Source of the DNA: Cohnella baijiui
GTDB lineage: Bacteria; Bacillota; Bacilli; Paenibacillales; Paenibacillaceae
Length of the DNA stretch: 64,000 nt
NCBI RefSeq assembly: GCF_020731285.1
Contig: NZ_JAJFOW010000001.1
Coordinates: forward strand, 62,001 to 126,000
Direction of reading: 5' to 3'
The notes below the pieces were generated by a model. That model searched no databases, was not told the origin of the DNA, and saw only the letters and a program-made list of their open reading frames with translations. The translations under genes and the position numbers were made by a program. Below are positions 34,750 to 40,769 of this stretch, one piece after another; within the stretch, counting starts at the first letter, position 1; each line of letters begins with the position of its first letter.

Positions 34750-34802
34750 GGCTGTTCGCGCTTCGCTCCCGATGGAGCTTCGCGGCTTGGCTTGACTATT
34801 CG

Positions 34803-35609
34803 TTATTTCACCGTGCGGTTGTATGTCGCGATCTTGTCGGTGATTGCCTTCGCGGCGTCGTCGAGCGCTTTTTTCGTCTCCTTGGCGCCGGAGAACGCCT
34901 CCTCCATCGCCCCTTCGACGATCTGCCGCGCTTCCGGGAAGACGCCCATGACCGCGCCTTGCGTCGCTGGCGTCAGCTTCGTCGCATGAAGCTGGTCGAT
35001 CGCCGTCTGGAATTGCGGGTACTTGACCAGGTTGATCTTCACGTTCTGCTCTTCGTACGCTTTTTTGTTGATCGGGAAGTAGCCGGAGCTGATATGCCAC
35101 TGCGCTTGCGTCTTTGGCTCGGCCAAATATCGGATGAACGTCCAAGCGGCTTTCTGCTCATCATCCGGCTTGTTGTTCAAGATCCACAGGCTCGCACCGC
35201 CTACGATGACGCCGCCTTCCGGAGCGCCGTCCGGCTTTGGCAGAAAGGCGGTGCCGACTTCGAACTTGCCGTTTGCGCCGTCGACGATGCCCCGCAGACT
35301 GCCGGTCGAATCGAGCGTCATCAGCGTCACGGCGAGGCTGTTCCAGAACGCGGAGGAAGCGAACAGCCGCGTAAAGTTGTCCAATCCGACAAACGCCGCG
35401 ATGCGTCCCCTCGGATCTGTCAGATGGAAGCTGAGATAAATCGATTGGACGAGCGGATCAAACAGGAACATAGCAAACAGTAGGAGGGAAGGCGCCAAAA
35501 AAACATATCCCGCCATATTCTCTCTCCAGACGGCAAGGCGTTTGGCGCGTCGGGCGATTCGCCTGCTTGCCTGGATCGGCCGGGTAAGCTCTTGCTCCGT
35601 CGTACTCAC
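34803..35609 (-). CDS. Chimera: UgpA-type permease N-terminus fused to UgpB-type binding protein C-terminus
   Basis: 268 residues. Residues 1-95 are the start of a glycerol-3-phosphate/sugar permease: cytoplasmic tail, first helix (GYVFLAPSLLLFAMFLFDPLVQSIYLSF) and the loop FVGLDNFTRLFASSAFWNSLAVTL. From about residue 97 the sequence is the second half of an extracellular binding protein (MTLDSTGSLRG, KFEVGTAFLPKP, GGASLWILNN, AAWTFIRYLAEP, GYFPINKKAYEE). In intact operons these are separate genes. The join, near base 35320, kept the frame, presumably by a deletion that also removed any gene between. No working transporter can result; I regard it as a fused relic although the frame is intact. 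Confidence 0.75.
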   Translation of the reverse strand: MSTTEQELTRPIQASRRIARRAKRLAVWRENMAGYVFLAPSLLLFAMFLFDPLVQSIYLSFHLTDPRGRIAAFVGLDNFTRLFASSAFWNSLAVTLMTLDSTGSLRGIVDGANGKFEVGTAFLPKPDGAPEGGVIVGGASLWILNNKPDDEQKAAWTFIRYLAEPKTQAQWHISSGYFPINKKAYEEQNVKINLVKYPQFQTAIDQLHATKLTPATQGAVMGVFPEARQIVEGAMEEAFSGAKETKKALDDAAKAITDKIATYNRTVK

Positions 35610-35729
35610 GGCTCACCTGCTCTCTTTTCGACTTCGATTCCTAGCATAAAGACGTTATGTTCGGCGAAATCCCGAATTTTGCTAACCTTCTGTAAAATGA
35701 GGCGGGATTTGGATGTCTCTGCCCATACG

Positions 35730-35759
35730 AAAAACGGCCTTTCTCTCTCGAGAAAGGCC
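35730..35759 (-). terminator. Intrinsic terminator of the YjcZ-type gene
   Basis: GGCCTTTCTC (35736-35745), loop of four, GAGAAAGGCC (35750-35759), with a T5 run on the minus strand. It lies 25 bases after the small gene. Confidence 0.75.
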
Positions 35760-35784
35760 GCTCGGCCATTGCCGTGTCGCCCGA

Positions 35785-35895
35785 TTAGACGAAGGCTGCG
35801 CCAGCCAGGATGATGACCAGCAGAATGTACAGCACCAACACTAATGCAGCGCTGCTGCCGTAGCCTGCACAGCTAGCTCCTGCTCCGTATCCCAT
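35785..35895 (-). CDS. YjcZ-family sporulation peptide
   Basis: A 36-residue peptide beginning MGYGAGASCAGYGSS and ending in one hydrophobic helix (ALVLVLYILLVIILAGAAF). The Gly/Tyr-rich head and single helix are the hallmark of the YjcZ/sporulation small-protein family. AGGAG lies ten bases before the ATG, a terminator follows, and a sigma-K-like -10 (CATACACTA) lies about 40 bases upstream, so it is a complete, independent unit. Confidence 0.85.
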   Translation of the reverse strand: MGYGAGASCAGYGSSAALVLVLYILLVIILAGAAFV

Positions 35896-35932
35896 CGTTC
35901 GCTCACTCCTCACGGGGTTTTGACTTACGTCT

Positions 35933-35941
35933 TAGTGTATG
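35933..35941 (-). promoter_or_regulatory. Sigma-E/K-like -10 element of the YjcZ-type gene
   Basis: CATACACTA on the minus strand matches CATAnnnTA of mother-cell sigma factors. The -35 is not clear. Confidence 0.4.
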
Positions 35942-36085
35942 TGTCCGGGAGGCGCTCTTCTTGGACATATAACCCGCCCCGGCAAAAATGATGCCATGAA
36001 TCGAGGTCGGCTAGTTCAAGTCCCAAGCTTCGACGCGTCCCAGCGCGGGAAAGGCAGGCCGCGATCGCGCCTGCCTTTTCGGGCA

Positions 36086-36448
36086 TCAGATGAAGAAGAA
36101 CGGAAGGAAAAACAGACTGGCGAGCACCGCAAGGCTGATCGCGAAGCCTGCGCCCCAGCCCCAGCCCCAACCGCCGCCCCAACCCCAGCCGCCGCCCCAG
36201 CCCCAAGCGGACGTTTTCGCTTTTTTGCCGGAAGGTCTTCGGCCAGCGTGCGTTTTGGCTCTGGCTTTCGCTTTCTTTTGAAATGACGCCAGCGTCAGCT
36301 CGCCGCCGCCTCCGCCCAGATGCAAATGACCGCCGTCGATGCCTCGCAGGATGCCGAAGTGGCGAGTGCCGTCGTTCAGCACCGCGCAGACCGGAGCGCC
36401 GACGTAGCAGCGGACGGTCTCTTCATTCACAGGGGAAATTGGAATCAA
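36086..36448 (-). CDS. Sm-like domain protein with Gly/Trp-rich tail and hydrophobic end
   Basis: 120 residues from TTG at 36446-36448, chosen because GAGGAG lies seven bases before it; an ATG at 36505 has no such support. Residues about 10-45 (VRCYVGAPVCAVLNDGTRHFGILRGIDGGHLHLGG) have the small-barrel pattern G-x-P-V-x-V-x-L-x-D-G...G-x-L, like Sm/LSM or DUF2642 proteins. Then come a basic stretch, a WGWGGG repeat region and a hydrophobic C-terminus (GFAISLAVLASLFFLPFFF). It is divergent from a paralogue at 36648. No named family recognised; the setting suggests a spore-envelope role. Confidence 0.6.
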   Translation of the reverse strand: MIPISPVNEETVRCYVGAPVCAVLNDGTRHFGILRGIDGGHLHLGGGGGELTLASFQKKAKARAKTHAGRRPSGKKAKTSAWGWGGGWGWGGGWGWGWGAGFAISLAVLASLFFLPFFFI

Positions 36449-36621
36449 GCTAGCCTCTCCTCTCTTCTGGAGTGCGGACATCTCTCCCGTCCGATAGGTT
36501 AACATATGCCAAAATCCCGTGGCCGCTTGTTCATCCGTCTACTTTTGCCGTTCTTCCCGCTGGGCGATTTCGCCGATTATGCAGGAGAATGGTAGACGTA
36601 CAAGCGAACCGGCACGGCGCG

Positions 36622-36630
36622 CATAGGATA
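36622..36630 (+). promoter_or_regulatory. Sigma-E/K-like -10 element before the second Sm-like gene
   Basis: CATAGGATA fits CATAnnnTA. Transcription would begin only about 10-20 bases before the coding start, directly ahead of the ribosome site. Confidence 0.3.
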
Positions 36631-36647
36631 ACCAAACGAGAAAGAAG

Positions 36648-37094
36648 GTGATCTCCATCCATCCGGCAAAAGCGAATTGGCAAGCGGATCGGGTAAGGCC
36701 GTGGATCGGCGCCCCGGTCTGCGTGGTTTTAAAGGACGGCAGCTATTACGTCGGATACATCTCCGAAGTCGGTCGAGGACACTTCACGTTGCACGGCGAA
36801 AAAAGCCCGCGCAAATGGCGCGGTTCGCGCAGCCGGCCGTCGGGCAGCGTCCGTACCTCCGGCTTGCTGGGCCTTGCCTCCTCGCTGTTCGGAGGAGGCT
36901 TGGGCGGCGGTTTGGGAGGCTTGTTGGGCGGCGGAGCAGGGCTGCCCGGCGCCGCCGGCGCTTTGGGCGCAGGCGGCATCGGGGCAACCGGCGGCGGCAT
37001 GTTCGGCATGCTCGGCAAAGCATGGCCGGGAATCAAGCTCGGCTTCGGCATGCTGCGCACGATCATGCCGCTGCTCGGCGGCCTCAAGCTTTAA
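36648..37094 (+). CDS. Sm-like domain protein with Gly-rich repeat tail
   Basis: 148 residues. Residues about 16-52 (VRPWIGAPVCVVLKDGSYYVGYISEVGRGHFTLHG) match the same barrel motif as the divergent neighbour. Then a basic segment (SPRKWRGSRSRPSGS), a glycine-rich region (FGGGLGGGLGGLLGGGAG..., GGIGATGGGMFGML) and a hydrophobic end (LGFGMLRTIMPLLGGL). The start is odd: GTG at 36648 overlaps AGAAGGTGATC, which is itself an excellent ribosome site, so the in-frame ATC at 36657 is a rival start. The stop overlaps the convergent methyltransferase stop by four bases. Confidence 0.6.
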   Translation: MISIHPAKANWQADRVRPWIGAPVCVVLKDGSYYVGYISEVGRGHFTLHGEKSPRKWRGSRSRPSGSVRTSGLLGLASSLFGGGLGGGLGGLLGGGAGLPGAAGALGAGGIGATGGGMFGMLGKAWPGIKLGFGMLRTIMPLLGGLKL

Positions 37095-37807
37095 GGTTTG
37101 CGCGCTTCGAACTGGCACACCCGGAAGTAAGCTTCCTGCGCCAGCATCAATTGGGTATACTGCATCAATCCTTGTCCGATTTCCGGATCGAGCAGCGTTT
37201 GAACGTCCAATTCTTCGAAATCGCCGGGCTCGACGGATGCCTCGTGGCTGCGAAACGACTCCAGCTTTGGCTGTTCGACCCGAAGTCCGGCCAGACGCAG
37301 CGCGGAAAGCCACTCGTCCCGGCTTAGCAGGCGTTCCAATTTGAGAAAATCCTTCATTTCTTGGACCATATCCTCGGGAATCCGTTTGTAGCGGACCAGC
37401 TCTCGGTCGAACAGACGGCCTTGCGGTTTTAGAACGCGGGCATATTCGGCCAGCGTTTGGTCGATCTGCGTGAAGATCGTGACGGATTCGGCGATGACGA
37501 CGTCGAAGGTGCCGTCGTCGAACGGAAGCCGCTGCACGTCCCCCGGCACCCACTCAATGCCCGCGATCCCTTCTTTCTCCGCGCGCTTCCTGGCTTTTTC
37601 AAGCATGAGCGGATGACGGTCGACGGCGGTGACCCGATAGCCGTTCGCCGCGAGATAACAAGCCGTTTTGCCGGTCCCGCAGCCGACCTCCAGGATATGC
37701 AATTCGGCCGGCGGGCCTACGCGTTCCAGAAGCTTCCTGGTGGCGGCAAAGCCGCCGGGATGCGCGGAACCGACGCCCAGCCTCGATAGCAGGTCCATGT
37801 AATCCAT
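37091..37807 (-). CDS. Class I SAM-dependent methyltransferase
   Basis: 238 residues. SAM-binding motif I is ILEVGCGTGKTACYL at about 38-52, followed by the acidic AVDRHPLMLEKA end of strand 2, GDVQRLPFDDGTFDVVIAES (motif II/III), and a post-motif ARVLKPQGRLFDRE. Typical of UbiE/small-molecule methyltransferases; the acceptor is unknown. It converges on the Sm-like gene with a four-base stop overlap. Confidence 0.85.
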   Translation of the reverse strand: MDYMDLLSRLGVGSAHPGGFAATRKLLERVGPPAELHILEVGCGTGKTACYLAANGYRVTAVDRHPLMLEKARKRAEKEGIAGIEWVPGDVQRLPFDDGTFDVVIAESVTIFTQIDQTLAEYARVLKPQGRLFDRELVRYKRIPEDMVQEMKDFLKLERLLSRDEWLSALRLAGLRVEQPKLESFRSHEASVEPGDFEELDVQTLLDPEIGQGLMQYTQLMLAQEAYFRVCQFEARKP

Positions 37808-37914
37808 TTGTGCCTCTTCTCCCTCCCGTTTGCTTCTTTAGGTATATGTCCGCAGGAGGGCTGCCGTGTTTGCATTCGCCCATACGAGACGGTCATTGGG
37901 CTCGAAACGGCAGC

Positions 37915-37943
37915 AAGCCGGCAGTCGCTTGGACTGCCGGCTT
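37915..37943 (-). terminator. Hairpin after the heme-type membrane protein gene
   Basis: AAGCCGGCAGTC (37915-37926), loop of five, exact complement (37932-37943). T-run is poor, so termination strength is uncertain. It lies 30 bases past the gene. Confidence 0.5.
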
Positions 37944-37973
37944 CGGCCCATACCGATGGAAGGTTTGTTTCGT

Positions 37974-38600
37974 TTACGAAGACGGGCCGGTGTCCGGCGC
38001 ACGGTTTGTTCTAACGATCCTCTCCAGGAGAGACACCGCCGCCCCGACGGCTAGCGCCGCTAGGATCGCAAGGATGGCAGATCCGCCGGCATGTACGATC
38101 AGAACGGGAGCCAACAACAACCCGAGCGACCGATGCACGGCCCTCATCCACCTGTTGCGAACCCGGCGGATCAGGTGACCGTATCCGGCGAGCGTCACCA
38201 GCACGATAAAGCCTGCAAGGCCGGTGTAAACTTTGTCGTCGCCGAACTTGGCGATCCCGAGGTATGCCCCGTGAATCGCGATCAGTGAAACGGTGACCCA
38301 CCCCAGCGGCTTGTGCCACGCATAAAGCAGCTTTCCCGCACGCCGCACCAAGCCGGACGGCGATTTGAGCCGTTTCCTGAACCAAAACCAGCTGAAACCG
38401 GCTGCGCCGGCGAATAACGCTATCGTCCCTAAAGTGGTGGCATATTCTCCGAGGCCTTCGTTGCGAGGTCCCGGAGGATGTGGTATTTTCCCGTCAGGAC
38501 GTTCGTGCGTCCATCCGGCATACAAGGAAACGGCGATCAGCAACACGGCGATTATAGCGGCAGCGACAGCCGGGATCCAAACTTTCTTGTCGGGTTTCAT
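37974..38600 (-). CDS. Four/five-helix membrane protein, cytochrome b/ferric reductase-like
   Basis: 208 residues with five hydrophobic segments. Paired histidines lie in neighbouring helices: AWHKPLGWVTVSLIAIHGAYLG (about residues 93-114) and VHRSLGLLLAPVLIVHAGG (about 154-172). Two His spaced about 14-15 residues apart in each of two helices is the layout for b-heme binding in ferric-reductase-like and small cytochrome b domains. The first loop is Pro/Gly-rich. Redox role is inferred only from this pattern. Confidence 0.55.
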   Translation of the reverse strand: MKPDKKVWIPAVAAAIIAVLLIAVSLYAGWTHERPDGKIPHPPGPRNEGLGEYATTLGTIALFAGAAGFSWFWFRKRLKSPSGLVRRAGKLLYAWHKPLGWVTVSLIAIHGAYLGIAKFGDDKVYTGLAGFIVLVTLAGYGHLIRRVRNRWMRAVHRSLGLLLAPVLIVHAGGSAILAILAALAVGAAVSLLERIVRTNRAPDTGPSS

Positions 38601-38669
38601 GACACGCTCCTAGGTTGTGAATTTTCCCCTGTCCGATCCCAGTATAGCTGCCGATTCTTACGAAATTGT

Positions 38670-38708
38670 TAAAAAGAAGCGGCCCTCCCCCGTACAGGGG
38701 AAGGGCCG
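38670..38708 (-). terminator. Intrinsic terminator of the ABC exporter
   Basis: GC-rich stem (about 38680-38690 with 38697-38708) followed on the minus strand by CTTCTTTTT. It lies 20 bases past the exporter stop. Confidence 0.75.
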
Positions 38709-38727
38709 TCGTACAAATCGAAACGGA

Positions 38728-40470
38728 TTAGACGTGTACGGCATGCTGCATGGCGTACAATCGCGCGTACATGCCGCCTCGGGCGAGAAGCGCCTCGTGC
38801 GTCCCCTCCTCGGCGATTCCGTCCTCCGTCAGGACCAGGATCCGCTGCGCGTGTCGAATCGTCGACAGCCGGTGGGCGATGACGATCGTTGTGCGTCCTT
38901 GGGCCAGCGCTTCGAGCGACGCTTGGACGATGCGCTCGCTTTCGTTGTCGAGGGCGCTCGTGGCTTCGTCGAAGAGAAGCACCGGCGGATTTTTCAAAAA
39001 GACGCGCGCGATACTGATCCGCTGCTTCTGCCCGCCCGACAGCTTCAGCCCGCGTTGTCCGATTTCGGAGCGATAGCCGTCCGGCAGCTTCAGGATAAAA
39101 TCGTGCGCGTGGGCGCGCTTGGCGGCGGCAACGACCTCCTCGTCGGTCGCATCCGGACGGCCGTACCGAATGTTGTCCAGGATCGTTCCCGCGAACAGGA
39201 AGACGTCTTGCTGTACGACTCCGACGTGTCGGCGCAGCGACTGCAGCTCCAGATCCTTGACATCGATCCCGTCTAGGAGCACGTGCCCCTCCGAGGCCTC
39301 GTAAAACCGCGGAATCAGCGAACAGAGCGTCGTCTTGCCGGCGCCGGACGGACCGACGAGCGCCACGTATTCTCCGGGCCGGACCTGCAGCGACAGATGG
39401 TTCAGCACCGGGTCCGGGCGGTCTTCGTAGCGGAAGGAAACATCGCGAAACGAGATCTCGCCCCTTACGCCGCGCAAGACCGCAGCGCCCTGCTTGCTCG
39501 TTATCGTCGGCTTCAGATTCATGATCTCCATGAAGCGCTGGAAGCCGGTGACGCCTTCCTGCAGCTGCGTGCTCATATGCGTCAGCCGCTGAATGGGCTC
39601 GATCATATAGCCGATGTACAGCAGAAACGTGATCAGATCCGCGATCTCCATGGAATGTCCGATCATCCGCGCGCTGCCGTAAACGATGGCCGTCATGGTG
39701 ATGAGCTGGATCATCGTTTCGATGCCGTTGAAATAATAAGCTTCCGCTCTGTACGTCGCCTTCCGGCTGTCCAGGAACCGGCGGTTTTCCCGGTCGAATT
39801 TCTCGATCTCCAACCGCTCGTTGGCAAACGACTGGACGGCGCGAATGCCCGACAGGCTGTCCTCCACCTGCGCGTTCACGTCGCCGATCCGCGCCTTGTT
39901 CCGCGTCAGCGCGCGATTCAACTTCTTGTTGAAGTACAAGGAATAGGCGGCCATAAACGGGAAAAAGCAAAAAACGGCAAGCGTCAACCGGGCGTCGATC
40001 GTACATAAAATCGCAAATGCGCCTACGAATCGAACGATATATTTGACGTAATCTTCGGGCCCATGGTGATACAGTTCGGAAAGCAGCAGCAAATCGTTCG
40101 TAATGCGGGACATGAGGCGTCCGGTGCGCTGCCCGTCGTGAAAATCGAAGGACAGCGTCTGCATATGCGCGAACAGTTCGCCGCGCAAGTCGCTCTCCAT
40201 GCGGGCGCCCACTTCGTGCCCCTTGTAATCCACGATATAGTTCCCGATCGCCTGAATCGCGATCAGCGCCAGCATCCATCCGCTTATGGCGTACACTTTT
40301 CCGAGCGCCTCGGACAAGTCGCCCTGGAGCACCACCTTGGTCAGATGCTGCACGAGCAGCGGAAAGACGAGCGCCGCCGCCGAGACCAGGAAGGCGCAGC
40401 CCAATACGGTCAGGTACAGGCGTTTGTAGGGTTGGTAATAGGAAAAAAATCGGCGAATCGGAAATCGCAT
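38728..40470 (-). CDS. ABC exporter (fused membrane and ATPase domains), multidrug type
   Basis: 580 residues from the ATG at 40468-40470, with AAAAGGGG before it. Six membrane helices in the N-terminal 310 residues, then a complete ATPase: Walker A GPSGAGKTT, Q-loop QQDVFLFAG, signature LSGGQKQR, Walker B VLLFDEATSALD, and IAHRLSTIRHA. This is the homodimeric BmrA/MsbA-type half-transporter build, exporting drugs or lipids. Its ribosome site is locked in a hairpin (40477-40516) and an 18-codon peptide gene stands upstream, so expression is probably induced by ribosome-targeting drugs. Confidence 0.88.
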   Translation of the reverse strand: MRFPIRRFFSYYQPYKRLYLTVLGCAFLVSAAALVFPLLVQHLTKVVLQGDLSEALGKVYAISGWMLALIAIQAIGNYIVDYKGHEVGARMESDLRGELFAHMQTLSFDFHDGQRTGRLMSRITNDLLLLSELYHHGPEDYVKYIVRFVGAFAILCTIDARLTLAVFCFFPFMAAYSLYFNKKLNRALTRNKARIGDVNAQVEDSLSGIRAVQSFANERLEIEKFDRENRRFLDSRKATYRAEAYYFNGIETMIQLITMTAIVYGSARMIGHSMEIADLITFLLYIGYMIEPIQRLTHMSTQLQEGVTGFQRFMEIMNLKPTITSKQGAAVLRGVRGEISFRDVSFRYEDRPDPVLNHLSLQVRPGEYVALVGPSGAGKTTLCSLIPRFYEASEGHVLLDGIDVKDLELQSLRRHVGVVQQDVFLFAGTILDNIRYGRPDATDEEVVAAAKRAHAHDFILKLPDGYRSEIGQRGLKLSGGQKQRISIARVFLKNPPVLLFDEATSALDNESERIVQASLEALAQGRTTIVIAHRLSTIRHAQRILVLTEDGIAEEGTHEALLARGGMYARLYAMQHAVHV

Positions 40471-40476
40471 GAATGT

Positions 40477-40516
40477 GCCCCTTTTCGTGTTCTTGTGCAA
40501 ACACCTAAAAGGGGGC
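40477..40516 (-). promoter_or_regulatory. Hairpin sequestering the exporter's ribosome site
   Basis: GCCCCTTTT (40477-40485) pairs with AAAAGGGGGC (40507-40516, one bulged G), and inside it GTGTT (40487-40491) pairs with AACAC (40500-40504). In the mRNA the AAAAGGGG ribosome site is therefore hidden. Confidence 0.65.
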
Positions 40517-40533
40517 AGCCCGAACAGGGTCGA

Positions 40534-40590
40534 TCAGTAATGCGCTGCACCCTTATAGGTCCGTCCTCTGCGCATCGTATCGTTTCTCAT
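40534..40590 (-). CDS. 18-residue leader peptide of the ABC exporter
   Basis: The frame encodes MRNDTMRRGRTYKGAAHY and has a near-perfect AAGGAGG seven bases before its ATG (40588-40590). Codons 13-16 contain GGGTGCAGC, which can pair (one mismatch) with GCTGCCCCC, the 5' arm of the exporter's sequestering hairpin. A ribosome held early in this peptide would leave that stretch free to open the hairpin, as in cat/erm-type translational attenuation. The drug sensed cannot be told. Confidence 0.65.
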   Translation of the reverse strand: MRNDTMRRGRTYKGAAHY

Positions 40591-40621
40591 GGAAATAGCC
40601 TCCTTCATTCTGGTTGCTTTC

Positions 40622-40649
40622 ATTGTATCGGAACATCCGACGTCGGCAA
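40622..40649 (-). promoter_or_regulatory. Promoter of the leader peptide-exporter transcript
   Basis: On the minus strand TTGCCG (40644-40649), 16 bases, TACAAT (40622-40627). The spacer contains the palindrome CGACGTCG. Confidence 0.5.
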
Positions 40650-40769
40650 ACCGTCTTTTTTGGCTATAATCGTTTCTTCCTGTTGCCAAAATAAACCGGA
40701 GCGGAAAAGAGGTCTTTTCCGCCCCGGGTTCAAGGTCTCGGCGTTTTCGTTTCGTATATGGACGATCCG

